Both the position numbers and the translations under genes were made by a program. The notes below the pieces were generated by a model that had not been told where the DNA came from, did not search any database, and saw only the letters and a list, made by a program, of their open reading frames with translations. DNA of 17,601 bases from assembly GCA_947303905.1 (NCBI GenBank), contig CAMYZR010000006.1, forward strand, positions 1-17,601. The letters run 5' to 3'. Positions 1-7,133 of the stretch are shown one piece after another. The stretch is from an uncultured Atopobiaceae bacterium (GTDB lineage: Bacteria; Actinomycetota; Coriobacteriia; Coriobacteriales; Atopobiaceae). The stretch's first letter is position 1. The number at the start of each line of letters is the position of its first letter.

Positions 1-9
1 GCCTCGACC

Positions 10-309
10 ATGGACCGCAAGGAGCAGTTAGAACGGCGTATTGACGCCGACTATGGGCTGATTGATGCGGCGACGTTCATACTCTACGGACGCGACGGCA
101 TGAGCGACGGTCTGGCATCCATTGCCCCCGGTTGGTGGGCGGATGCGATCTATCACCATTACCTATCACTCAGGACATGGGAGCAGACCGCGGAGATCAT
201 GGGATATTGCACGAGGTATCTACAAAGGAGCGTAAGGGCCGCGTTTGACCTCATGGACGCCCACGGCATGGCCGCGACAGTTGCCGGCGTTGGGTGCGCC
301 GAGGAATAG
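10..309 (+). CDS. Phage-type sigma-factor-like / HTH regulator, possibly 5'-partial
   Basis: Encodes 99 residues. Residues about 49-82 (HHYLSLRTWEQTAEIMGY followed by a basic, helical stretch) resemble the sigma-70 region 4-like helix-turn-helix of phage late-transcription or terminase-proximal regulators, where the usual pattern is a tyrosine-rich helix, W-E-x-I/T-A-E-x-M-G-Y-S and a recognition helix. Known role of such proteins: transcription control in temperate phages; that role here is inferred. The reading frame stays open through the first nine bases of the window and no ribosome binding site is visible before the ATG, so the true start may lie outside. It points toward the tRNA-Gln gene and nothing else of a phage is visible inside the window, so it may be the last gene of an integrated element or a remnant of one. 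Confidence 0.6.
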   Translation: MDRKEQLERRIDADYGLIDAATFILYGRDGMSDGLASIAPGWWADAIYHHYLSLRTWEQTAEIMGYCTRYLQRSVRAAFDLMDAHGMAATVAGVGCAEE

Positions 310-360
310 GGACGCGCCGGGCGTCACGGCCTCAAACACAGCAGGCCCGGCCAACACGTC

Positions 361-373
361 ACAACTTGGTTGT
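361..373. repeat. Short inverted repeat ACAAC-ttg-GTTGT
   Basis: Perfect 5-bp arms around a 3-nt centre, immediately left of an 11-bp tandem repeat and between the phage-type ORF and the tRNA-Gln gene. It may be a protein-binding site belonging to the integrated element; function is not shown by the sequence. Confidence 0.45.
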
Positions 374-376
374 ATG

Positions 377-398
377 ATATGCCCAAAATATGCCCAAA
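377..398. repeat. Two tandem 11-bp copies of ATATGCCCAAA
   Basis: Two exact copies, 377-387 and 388-398, lie between the phage-type ORF and the tRNA-Gln 3' end. Short direct repeats at this kind of position are typical of arm-type binding sites for tyrosine recombinases next to an attachment core. That function is an inference; what is seen is the repeat and its location. Confidence 0.7.
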
Positions 399-400
399 TG

Positions 401-434
401 AAACAGGTCAGAGGGTTTATAAGCCTCTGACCTG
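401..434 (-). terminator. Intrinsic terminator downstream of tRNA-Gln (possibly bidirectional)
   Basis: Perfect 11-bp stem: CAGGTCAGAGG (404-414) pairs with CCTCTGACCTG (424-434) around a 9-nt loop. Reading the minus strand, the stem starts 10 nt after the tRNA CCA end and is followed by TTTCATTT. On the plus strand it is followed by CTGTTTT, so it could also stop transcription coming from the phage-type ORF. Confidence 0.75.
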
Positions 435-443
435 CTGTTTTAG

Positions 444-518
444 TGGCTGGGGCACTAGGATTCGAACCTAGGTTGGCGGCACCAAAAACCGCAGTCCTAA
501 CCACTGGACGATGCCCCA
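444..518 (-). tRNA. tRNA-Gln (anticodon UUG)
   Basis: Read on the minus strand, the 75 nt fold as a complete cloverleaf. The acceptor arms are TGGGGCA and TGCCCCA; the D stem is GTCC/GGAC; the anticodon stem is GCGGT/GCCGC with loop TTTTGGT, giving anticodon TTG; the T stem is CTAGG/CCTAG with loop TTCGAAT. The discriminator is G and the CCA end is encoded. The start TGGGGCATCG is the usual form of bacterial tRNA-Gln. It is followed by an intrinsic terminator. Its 3' half is a plausible attachment site for the element suggested by the neighbouring phage-type ORF and direct repeats. Confidence 0.95.
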
Positions 519-556
519 TTATGTAGGCCCGACAGATGCGCCATCGAGCACATCTC

Positions 557-562
557 AGTTTA
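557..562 (-). promoter_or_regulatory. Possible extended -10 for tRNA-Gln
   Basis: On the minus strand the sequence TGC-TAAACT has the extended -10 form TGn followed by a hexamer matching TATAAT at four of six positions. It lies 39 nt upstream of the tRNA 5' end, which leaves a short leader. No clear -35 is visible. The rest of the gap between the tRNA and glmU holds no gene I can support. Confidence 0.25.
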
Positions 563-749
563 GCATCCTTTTCGATAAAAGAGCAGCGGCGATGCCGCAT
601 CTTTGGATACCCGCGTCGCGTGGCGTCGATACCTATGGGCAAATCCTGCAAGTGCCGGTGAGCGGTAGGGTTTCGTCGGTCTCGTGCGCTAATATGGAAC
701 TGTGCTTTATCGAGCATCAATTGGGACAGCTATCCATTTTGGAGGCAAC

Positions 750-2159
750 ATGTCAATGACCGCGATCGTCCTCGCAGCCGGCGAGGGTACGCGTATGAAG
801 TCCCGTCACCCCAAAGTCGCACATAAGCTCCTGGACAAGCCGCTGGTTTGGTGGCCGGTCAACGCTGCACGCGAGGCAGGAGCCGACCGCATCGTCGTCG
901 TTGTGGGACACGGGGCTGACGAAGTCCGAGCCATCTTTGCAAACGATTCCGACGTCGAGTGCGTCGAGCAGACCGAGCGCCTGGGCACCGGCCACGCCAT
1001 GATGTGCGTGCGCGACGCCCTCGGCGACTTCCAGGGCCCGACCGTCGTGCTCTACGGTGACACGCCCCTCATGCGTGCCGAGACCATCCGCTCGCTGGTC
1101 GATGAGACCACCTCAAACCACAATGCCTGCACGGTTCTCACCATGAGCCCCGCCGACCCCACGGGCTACGGCCGCATCAAGCGCGATGCCAACGGTGGCG
1201 TCGTAGCCATCATCGAGCACAAGGACTGCACCCCGGAAGAGCAGGCCACGCTCACCGAGTGCAACTCCGGCATCTACTGCTTCTGCGGCAAGCGCCTGTC
1301 GGCCAACATCGACAAGATTGGCAATGACAACGCGCAGGGCGAGTACTACCTCACCGACATGGTCGGCATCTATCACGAGATGGGCGAGCCTGTGGCCGCC
1401 CTGCTCGCCGCCGACGACAGCGAGCTTTTGGGCGTCAACTCGCGCGTGCAGCTCGCGCAGGTGACCAAGATTATGCAGCGTCGCATCAACGAGCGGCTCA
1501 TGGCCTCTGGTGTCACCATGCTCGACCCCGACCAGGTATGGGTCGGCCCCGAGGTCAGCGTCGGCCAGGACAGCGAGCTTCTCCCCCAGACCATGCTCTG
1601 GGGCAAGACGTCCATCGGCGAGGACTGCCTCATCGGACCCAACACGCGCCTCACCAACGTGACGGTCGCCGCTGGCTCGAGCGTCGAGGAGACAGTCGGC
1701 TTCGACACCGTCATCGAGAGCGGTGTGACCGTCGGCCCGCGCGCGTACCTGCGTCCGGGCACCCATCTGCTCGACGGGGCGCACGTCGGCACGCACGTGG
1801 AGATCAAGAACTCCACCATCGGCCGCGGCTCCAAGGTTCCGCACCTCTCCTACATCGGCGACACCACCATGGGCGCGGGCGTCAACATCGGCGCCGGCTC
1901 CATCACCTGCAACTATGACGGTGTCTTCAAGCACCCCACCACCATCGGCGACAACGTCTTCATCGGGTCCGACACCATGATGGTGGCACCCGTGGCCATC
2001 GGCGATGGCGCGCTGGTGGGCGCCTCGAGTTGCATCACGCGCGACGTTCCGGCCGGTGCGCTGGCCGTAGAGCGCAATGACCAGTTCATGATCGAGGGCT
2101 ATGCGACAGAGCGCATGGCAAAGCTACGGGACCTGAAGGCGCGCAGCGAGAAGGAGTAG
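750..2159 (+). CDS. glmU: Bifunctional UDP-N-acetylglucosamine pyrophosphorylase / glucosamine-1-phosphate N-acetyltransferase
   Basis: A 469-residue cytoplasmic enzyme that acetylates glucosamine-1-phosphate and then uridylylates it to UDP-GlcNAc, the precursor of peptidoglycan. The N-terminal nucleotidyltransferase domain shows LAAGEGTRM (8-16), GTGHA (79-83), YGDTPL (102-107) and NSGIY (172-176). The C-terminal half is a left-handed beta-helix of hexapeptide repeats with the catalytic-type PHLSYIGD (His365) and NYDG (388-391). The start is set by GGAGG at 741-745; ATG 750 has 4-nt spacing and ATG 756 has 10, so residue 3 is an alternative start. The frame also opens upstream at 702, but no RBS supports that. 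A TAATAT hexamer at 690-695 could be a -10 but has no good -35. First gene of a plus-strand run into prs; length is normal for the family. Confidence 0.97.
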   Translation: MSMTAIVLAAGEGTRMKSRHPKVAHKLLDKPLVWWPVNAAREAGADRIVVVVGHGADEVRAIFANDSDVECVEQTERLGTGHAMMCVRDALGDFQGPTVVLYGDTPLMRAETIRSLVDETTSNHNACTVLTMSPADPTGYGRIKRDANGGVVAIIEHKDCTPEEQATLTECNSGIYCFCGKRLSANIDKIGNDNAQGEYYLTDMVGIYHEMGEPVAALLAADDSELLGVNSRVQLAQVTKIMQRRINERLMASGVTMLDPDQVWVGPEVSVGQDSELLPQTMLWGKTSIGEDCLIGPNTRLTNVTVAAGSSVEETVGFDTVIESGVTVGPRAYLRPGTHLLDGAHVGTHVEIKNSTIGRGSKVPHLSYIGDTTMGAGVNIGAGSITCNYDGVFKHPTTIGDNVFIGSDTMMVAPVAIGDGALVGASSCITRDVPAGALAVERNDQFMIEGYATERMAKLRDLKARSEKE

Positions 2160-2166
2160 AAGCAAG

Positions 2167-3162
2167 ATGTACAGAGATCTGAGCAAGCCCCTCAACGTCG
2201 AGAAGGAAATCAAGCTCTATACCGGCACCGGCAACCATGCGCTCGCTGCCAAGATCGCCAACAAGCTAGGCCTCGAGATCAGCGGCCTTTCGCTCTCCAA
2301 ATTTGCGAACGGCGAGGTCTATGCTCGCTTTGACGAGTCGGTCCGCGGCGACGAGGTCTTCATCATCCAGTCCATCGCTGGCTCCAACGTCAACGACCTG
2401 CTCATGGAGCTGCTGATTGCCACTGATGCCGCCAAGCGCGCAAGCGCCGCAAGCATCACGGCCGTCATCCCCCACTCTGCCTACGCCCGCCAGGACCGCA
2501 AGGCGGCCTCACGCGAGCCGATCACCGCACGCCTCGTGGCCAACCTACTCGAGTGCGCCGGCATCGACCGCGTGATCACGCTCGACCTGCACCAGGGCCA
2601 GATCCAGGGATTCTTTGACATTCCCGTCACGCACCTGACGGCGCTGTACCTGTTTGGAGACTACTTCAAGTCCAAGAACTTCGACTGGGAGAACACCGTG
2701 GTCGTCTCCCCCGATGCCGGTCGCGCCAAGCATGCCAAGAAGCTGGCTGACTACCTGGGCTGCTCGCTGGCCATCGCCCACAAGGGCCGTCCGCGTCACA
2801 ACGTGGCCGAGGTCATGTCGCTCATCGGCGATATCAAGGGCAAGACCTGCATCATCAACGACGACATGATCGACACCGCGGGCACCCTCGTTGGCTCCAT
2901 CAACGAGCTCAAGAAGCAGGGCGCGGGCGACATCTACGTCAGCGCGACCCACGGCATCTTCAGCGGCGCCGCCATCACGCGCCTGCAGGAGGCCCCCATC
3001 GAGGAGTGCGTGGTTACCGACGCCATTCCGTGCTTCATGGCCGACCGTGCCGGGTCCAAGATCAAGACGATCAGCGTTGCGGACGAGCTGGCCGAGGCCA
3101 TCCACCACGTCTACGTGAACGAGCCCACTACCGCCATCTTCGGCGGCGACCTCAACCTGTAG
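2167..3162 (+). CDS. prs: Ribose-phosphate pyrophosphokinase (PRPP synthetase)
   Basis: 331 residues, normal for class I PRPP synthetase, which transfers pyrophosphate from ATP to ribose-5-phosphate. PRPP feeds purine, pyrimidine, His, Trp and NAD synthesis. Seen: the ATP-site YARQDRK (106-112), DLHQGQIQGFF (140-150) and the ribose-phosphate loop NDDMIDTAGT (231-240). In the catalytic flexible loop, the common DKRRP appears as HKGRP (205-209); the key Lys206 and Arg208 positions are kept. The RBS AAGGAG (2151-2156) overlaps the glmU stop region, so the two genes are probably co-transcribed and translationally close (7-nt gap). It supplies the substrate used by pyrE two genes downstream. Confidence 0.97.
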   Translation: MYRDLSKPLNVEKEIKLYTGTGNHALAAKIANKLGLEISGLSLSKFANGEVYARFDESVRGDEVFIIQSIAGSNVNDLLMELLIATDAAKRASAASITAVIPHSAYARQDRKAASREPITARLVANLLECAGIDRVITLDLHQGQIQGFFDIPVTHLTALYLFGDYFKSKNFDWENTVVVSPDAGRAKHAKKLADYLGCSLAIAHKGRPRHNVAEVMSLIGDIKGKTCIINDDMIDTAGTLVGSINELKKQGAGDIYVSATHGIFSGAAITRLQEAPIEECVVTDAIPCFMADRAGSKIKTISVADELAEAIHHVYVNEPTTAIFGGDLNL

Positions 3163-3186
3163 GGCCTCCAAGACACACCATGCGCC

Positions 3187-3223
3187 GCTACGCCCCGTGG
3201 GACAGCTTCCTGCGGGGCGTAGC
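3187..3223 (+). terminator. GC-rich hairpin after prs
   Basis: GCTACGCCCCG (3187-3197) pairs perfectly with CGGGGCGTAGC (3213-3223), an 11-bp stem with a 15-nt loop, 24 nt past the prs stop. It is followed by CTTCTCC rather than a real T-run, so termination may be partial. The remaining stretch to pth (3224-3368) shows no gene and no convincing promoter, although a change of transcription unit here is plausible. Confidence 0.5.
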
Positions 3224-3368
3224 CTTCTCCAAGGTGCTCGTGGGACCCCTGAGAGGCCCTGTAAGACCTGTCTTGCGGGAGGGTTCTTGTGCAGACGAAG
3301 GCGGCGACTCGGAGACGCCTCGCAGTGCTTTATGCTTAACGAGACAGACAATCGCGCGAGGAGGATGG

Positions 3369-3947
3369 ATGGCAGCTGCGCCCAAGGAGATACGCATCGT
3401 ATGCGGGCTGGGAAACCCTGGCAAGGAGTACGAGCTCACGCGGCACAATGCGGGCTTTGCGACGATCGACGCACTGGCCGAACGCTTTGGCGTGCGCTAT
3501 TGGAAGAGCGAGGGTGGCTGTGACGTGGCCATCGTCAAGACCCATTACGGGCTCGAGACCCACGAGGTAATCCTCGCCAAGCCGCAGAGCTACATGAACA
3601 CGAGCGGCGGCCCGCTCTCCAAGCTGGCACGCGCCCATAAGGTCAGTCCGGCAGAGATTCTGGTAGTTCACGACGAGGTGGACCTGCCGCAGGGCCGCAT
3701 CCAGGTCAAATGGGGCGGCGGACTCAACGCCCACAACGGCCTACGCTCAATCGCCGACAAGCTCGGCACGCGCGACTTCTCACGCGTGCGCTGTGGCATC
3801 GGCCGCCCGCCCGGAAAGATGAGCGTGGCCGACTACGCACTCCGCAAGCTCAAGGGCAACTTCGCCGACGAGTTTCTGGTCATGGCCCAAGAGGCGGCCG
3901 ACATGGTCGAGAAGTGCCTTGCCAAGGGTGTGGAGAGCCAGCTGTAG
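3369..3947 (+). CDS. pth: Peptidyl-tRNA hydrolase
   Basis: 192 residues. It cleaves the ester bond of peptidyl-tRNAs released from stalled ribosomes and so recycles tRNA. Family motifs visible: GLGNPG (13-18), TRHNAGF with the catalytic-type His26, KPQSYMNTSGG (71-81), VVHDEVDLPQGR (99-110) with Asp102, and NGLRS (123-127). The usual G-G-S-A-G-H-N-G stretch appears as WGGGLNAHNG, a mild variation. The frame is open far upstream, antisense-free but overlapping prs; ATG 3369 is chosen because GAGGAGG (3358-3364) precedes it and because the protein then begins where the family begins. An ATG at 3365 is out of frame. Confidence 0.96.
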   Translation: MAAAPKEIRIVCGLGNPGKEYELTRHNAGFATIDALAERFGVRYWKSEGGCDVAIVKTHYGLETHEVILAKPQSYMNTSGGPLSKLARAHKVSPAEILVVHDEVDLPQGRIQVKWGGGLNAHNGLRSIADKLGTRDFSRVRCGIGRPPGKMSVADYALRKLKGNFADEFLVMAQEAADMVEKCLAKGVESQL

Positions 3948-4022
3948 GCAGCCACGCCGCCCACGACAATCAAGCTTCGCTAAGATGTCCTTGGCGAGCA
4001 GACAATCCGGAAAGGAGGGCCC

Positions 4023-4688
4023 ATGGAGGCCTATAAGCAGGAGTTCATCGAGTTCATGGTGGAGAGCAACGTGCTCAAGTTCGGTGACTTCACCCTCAAG
4101 AGCGGACGCAAGTCCCCCTTCTTCATGAACGCCGGCGCCTATGTGACGGGCGGGCAGCTCGAGCGTCTGGGTCGCGCCTATGCGCAGGCCATCCACCAGA
4201 CCTTTGGCGACGACTTTGACGTGGTGTTCGGCCCGGCCTACAAGGGCATTCCCCTGTCGGTGATCACGGCCATCGCCTACCACGACCTCTATGGCAAGGA
4301 GATCCGCTACTGCTCCGACCGCAAGGAGGCCAAGGACCACGGCGCCGACAAGGGCCAGCTGCTGGGTGCCACGCTTGCCGACGGCGACCGTGTGGTCATC
4401 GTCGAGGACGTGACCACCTCGGGCAAGTCGATCGATGAGACCTACCCCAAGCTCAAGGCCGCCGCAGACGTCGAGGTTGTGGGACTGATGGTATCGCTCA
4501 ACCGCCAGGAGGTCGGCAAGAGCGGCACCATGGCCGCCATCGACGAGGTCTCCGAGAAGTATGGCTTCCCCACCGCGGCCATCGTGACGATGTCCGAGGT
4601 CACCGAGGCTCTCGACGGAACCGTAATCACACCGGAGCTCAAGGCTGCCATCGAGGCATACTACGAGCAGTACGGCGTCAAGGAATAA
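4023..4688 (+). CDS. pyrE: Orotate phosphoribosyltransferase
   Basis: 221 residues. It joins orotate to PRPP to give OMP in de novo pyrimidine synthesis. Seen: TLKSGR (24-29), FGPAYKGIPL (69-78), the flexible-loop DRKEAKDHG (99-107) that carries catalytic Lys/Arg residues, and the PRPP-binding signature VVIVEDVTTSGKS (124-136). The RBS AAAGGAGG (4011-4018) precedes the ATG by 4 nt. It stands 75 nt after pth. Other pyr genes are not nearby; its link to the block is the PRPP produced by prs. No PyrR-type leader or attenuator was recognised upstream. Confidence 0.97.
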   Translation: MEAYKQEFIEFMVESNVLKFGDFTLKSGRKSPFFMNAGAYVTGGQLERLGRAYAQAIHQTFGDDFDVVFGPAYKGIPLSVITAIAYHDLYGKEIRYCSDRKEAKDHGADKGQLLGATLADGDRVVIVEDVTTSGKSIDETYPKLKAAADVEVVGLMVSLNRQEVGKSGTMAAIDEVSEKYGFPTAAIVTMSEVTEALDGTVITPELKAAIEAYYEQYGVKE

Positions 4689-4710
4689 TTGCCGGTTGAC
4701 GTTATTTACG

Positions 4711-4750
4711 GAGGGCCGTCCCGACGCGCGTGACGCGAGGGGTGGCCCTC
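4711..4750. terminator. Shared terminator-like hairpin between converging pyrE and glycosyltransferase genes
   Basis: GAGGGCC (4711-4717) pairs with GGCCCTC (4744-4750). Inside it, CCC/GGG and self-complementary CGCG blocks extend the structure. It sits 22 nt after the pyrE stop and 22 nt beyond the glycosyltransferase stop on the other strand. Neither side has a good T-run, though the minus-strand side reads CGTAAATAAC. A bidirectional terminator is the best reading. Confidence 0.5.
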
Positions 4751-4772
4751 TCGTCGTATGTGGGTGCCAAAG

Positions 4773-5843
4773 CTAGCGGTCGACCACCAGTGCCACGAAG
4801 ACCTTCGGATTGTGACGCCGGGCAAAGGCAATCACACGCCCCTCCTGATACGCCAGGAAGGCGTTCTTCGCCCTTATGGGCACGAGCATGGTCCTTGTGA
4901 TGGGGGTGCGCGGGCGCGCTGTCTCAACGGCCAGCTGTGCGCGATCGCTGCAGATCATCATCTTAATCTGCGACACACGCTCTCGCCTGGAGAGGGTGCA
5001 CTGGGGACTGCAGACATTCTCGACGCAGCCGATCAGCCGATCGATATAGCGTCGATTGATCATCTCGCTGCTGGCGGCATCGCCAATGAGGCCCCAATGC
5101 CGATACAGCTCGAGCATCCGCTCGTGCTCCTGTTCGCGCATCTCGTAGAGGCCCGCGCGCCAGCGCATTGCCTCCGAACTCACGTGACCACAGACGTAGT
5201 GGTAGTACGGATGCTCGATGTTGCCCACGCGCTCGATGTCCCTGATGTAGGACAGCACGAAGGGGAAGGTGACCGAAGGCCCATCGCCAAAGCGCAGCTC
5301 TAGCTCCTCAATGCGGGAGCGCACGAAGAGCTTGTTCCAGAGGCTGTAGAAGAGGTTCTGGTCGAACATCTGCCATGCGGCCGCCCTGAACTCCTGCTGG
5401 GTGGGATAGAGGGCATCTGGGCGGCACCTGACCTCGGTGACATGCTCGCCGCTGTCACCGAACATCGCATCGATGTAGTAGCCCGACATCACCAGGTCGA
5501 GCAGGGAGTCCTCGGCGAGTCGGACCATGTCCTCCAGCATGGTGGGCTCCGTCCAGTCATCAGCCTCCGCGAAGTAGACGTAGCGACCCCGCGCACGGTC
5601 GAGGGCATAGTTGCGTGCCTCTGAGGCACCGACATGGACGAGATGGTACACACTGATGCGGTAGTCACGCTCGGCCATCGAGTCGAGCATTCGCCCTGTT
5701 CTGTCGGTTGAGCCGTCGTCCACTATCAGCAGCTCGAAGTCATCCAGGGACTGGTTGAGCAGGCATTCCACAGCACGGCGCACACACCAATCTACGTTGT
5801 AGGCTGGCATGATCACAGTGACCTGTGGCTGCTTTGGATTCAT
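4773..5843 (-). CDS. Family 2 glycosyltransferase
   Basis: 356 residues from the chosen start. The N-terminal GT-A fold shows VTVIMPAYN (8-16), LLIVDDGSTDRT (38-49), GASEARNYAL (72-81) and the metal/nucleotide-sugar EADDW (93-97, usual form D-A-D-D). The following part (FYSLWNKLFVRS, FPFVLSYIRDIERVGNIEHPYYHYV) matches the pattern of EpsJ-like enzymes that add sugars to exopolysaccharide, capsule or wall glycans. Substrate cannot be told. No transmembrane segment is obvious, so it is probably cytoplasmic or peripheral. The frame opens at 5897, but that ATG has no RBS; ATG 5843 has GGAG nine bases upstream and begins just before the GT-A fold, so I prefer it. It is not in a visible polysaccharide cluster; the only same-strand neighbour is the permease upstream. 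Confidence 0.9.
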   Translation of the reverse strand: MNPKQPQVTVIMPAYNVDWCVRRAVECLLNQSLDDFELLIVDDGSTDRTGRMLDSMAERDYRISVYHLVHVGASEARNYALDRARGRYVYFAEADDWTEPTMLEDMVRLAEDSLLDLVMSGYYIDAMFGDSGEHVTEVRCRPDALYPTQQEFRAAAWQMFDQNLFYSLWNKLFVRSRIEELELRFGDGPSVTFPFVLSYIRDIERVGNIEHPYYHYVCGHVSSEAMRWRAGLYEMREQEHERMLELYRHWGLIGDAASSEMINRRYIDRLIGCVENVCSPQCTLSRRERVSQIKMMICSDRAQLAVETARPRTPITRTMLVPIRAKNAFLAYQEGRVIAFARRHNPKVFVALVVDR

Positions 5844-6011
5844 TCCCTCGGACTCCAGACTGCCTGGACGATTGCTGGTGGATGACCATGGCGTCATGCA
5901 ACACAGTTTTCAATTATCCGATAGACATTTGGATGCCTTATGTTGACCTCGTGCAGTCGGGGGGAATCCAACAGAATCACAGAGTTGTCGCTGCCGACAT
6001 CCCTTTTCGCG

Positions 6012-7001
6012 TTACAGCACCACACCCAAGGCGCTTGCCGCGAGGCCGCAAGCCACGCCAACCAGATAGATGAAGGCTGCAAACTCCACGTTCTGGCGCG
6101 CGTCGGCATTGGTCCTGAACAGCACGAGCAGGCCCATGCCACCAGAGACCAGAAGACCCGCAAGCATGGGTCCCGTCGCGAGCGCCCCGTCAAGGAAGAG
6201 CTGCGCCAGAGCGACCGAGGCCCCGCAATTGGGAATGAGGCCTATCAGGGCTGCCAGGAAGACCGCGCGCACCGGATGGATCCTCAGCACTGTCGCCATC
6301 GTCCCCTGTCCCACCAGCTCGATGGCAAGCCCAAAGCACAGCGTGATGGCAAAGATGAAGACCGACACCTCAGCGGTGTGGATGCAGGCACTGCGCAGGA
6401 TGTGCTGCCAGTGTCCATGGGCGCCATGGGCATGGTGATCGTGGCCGTGGGCGTGCCCATGGGCATGCCCGTGGCCCTGATGGCCATGGACGTGCTCGTC
6501 GTGCGACGCCTGGGCCTCGCTCTCATCGATGACGCCGCAGTGGCAGTGGGCACGCTCGCAGAGCTCAGCGATATGGGGATGGCCGTCGCCGGCACGATGC
6601 AGGGCGCGCAGGATGAGGTCGACCACCACGCCAGCAACCAGTCCTATGACCACTTTGAGACCGATGATGGCCCCCAGACGCCCCATGTGCGCCTGATTGG
6701 CCATGAAGACCGGTATCAGCTCGTCAGAGGTGGAGAGAATGACCGCCACGAGCGTACCAGCAGTAATGACGCGACCGGCATAGAGCGTCGCCGCCATCGC
6801 CGAGAAGCCGCATTGCGGCAGGGCTCCCAGCAGGGCGCCTACGACTGGCCCGCTCTTGTCGGTACGGGCGATGATGCGCTCGGTGCTGCCCGCAAAGCCA
6901 TGCTCGATCGCCTCCATGACCACGTAGGTCAGAAGCAGGAAGGGGATGAGCTTTGCGGTATCAAGCACGCTATCGACAAACACGTCCACGAACACGTCCA
7001 A
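6012..7001 (-). CDS. Putative heavy-metal/manganese exporter-type permease with His-rich loop (PF11449-like)
   Basis: 329 residues, very hydrophobic. Two related halves are visible: GALLGALPQCGFSAMA (55-70) with STSDELIPV (90-98), and AALIGLIPNCGASVAL (250-265); the repeated P-Q/N-C-G is typical of the putative 10-TM metal exporters annotated as ArsP_2 or 'putative manganese transporter'. Between the halves, residues 167-200 hold 16 histidines in H-G-H-A style repeats, preceded by HCHC (152-155), a likely soluble metal-binding loop. Transport of a divalent metal across the membrane is inferred; the ion is not known. The frame is open to 7292 inside truA, but no ATG fits. TTG 7001 with GGGAGG six bases upstream (7008-7013) gives a protein starting MDVFVDVFVDS, as the family does. 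A leader of about 150 nt precedes it. Confidence 0.85.
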   Translation of the reverse strand: MDVFVDVFVDSVLDTAKLIPFLLLTYVVMEAIEHGFAGSTERIIARTDKSGPVVGALLGALPQCGFSAMAATLYAGRVITAGTLVAVILSTSDELIPVFMANQAHMGRLGAIIGLKVVIGLVAGVVVDLILRALHRAGDGHPHIAELCERAHCHCGVIDESEAQASHDEHVHGHQGHGHAHGHAHGHDHHAHGAHGHWQHILRSACIHTAEVSVFIFAITLCFGLAIELVGQGTMATVLRIHPVRAVFLAALIGLIPNCGASVALAQLFLDGALATGPMLAGLLVSGGMGLLVLFRTNADARQNVEFAAFIYLVGVACGLAASALGVVL

Positions 7002-7033
7002 GGAAGACCTCCCAGGTTGGCGAATGAACTGTA

Positions 7034-7120
7034 TTAGGATACCCAACCGATAGCCGCAGCTACCCGCATAAGGCGTTCTCCACGAAAGAAGACACCCGAT
7101 TGTGGCATCGGTCTCTCGTG
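7034..7120 (-). promoter_or_regulatory. Structured leader / possible operator upstream of the metal permease
   Basis: Read on the minus strand, CCGAT (7111-7107) can pair with nearby ATCGG (7100-7096) inside a CACGA/TCGTG outer pairing (7120-7116 with 7085-7081). Alternatively ACCGAT (7112-7107) pairs with a distant ATCGGT (7051-7046). The two states exclude each other. Next to the second partner lies an imperfect palindrome, TTAGG-ATA-CCCAA on the plus strand (7034-7046), reminiscent of DtxR/IdeR-type half-sites. I do not recognise a known riboswitch. A regulatory role is inferred from the neighbour's likely metal function. Confidence 0.3.
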
Positions 7121-7133
7121 CGCCATGCAAGGA

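Noticed and set aside
377..398. CRISPR-like repeat
   Set aside because: Only two copies of 11 bp with no spacers; no cas genes nearby.
220..720. 166-codon minus-strand frame crossing the tRNA-Gln gene
   Set aside because: It would read through a complete tRNA and its terminator; no motif or RBS.
1113..1934. 273-codon open frame on the minus strand inside glmU
   Set aside because: Antisense frame to a clear GlmU; low-complexity Ala/Gly/Asp/Val composition typical of GC-rich shadows, no RBS or family motifs.
3006..3368. N-terminal extension of the pth frame into prs
   Set aside because: Overlaps the certain prs frame and has no homology-like features; GAGGAGG before ATG 3369 gives the normal protein.
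3224..3368. pth promoter around TATGCT (3331-3336)
   Set aside because: No -35-like hexamer at a suitable distance; not enough to report as a feature.
5844..5897. Longer glycosyltransferase start at ATG 5897
   Set aside because: No Shine-Dalgarno before it and the added 18 residues precede the normal GT-A start; ATG 5843 has GGAG at 9 nt.
5894..6193. 99-codon minus-strand frame between permease and glycosyltransferase
   Set aside because: Mostly overlaps the permease 3' end in another frame; Trp/Cys/Arg-rich text without any family pattern.
5940..7037. 365-codon plus-strand frame opposite the metal permease
   Set aside because: Its His/Asp-rich text mirrors the permease; the minus strand shows duplicated membrane motifs and a good RBS, the plus strand does not.
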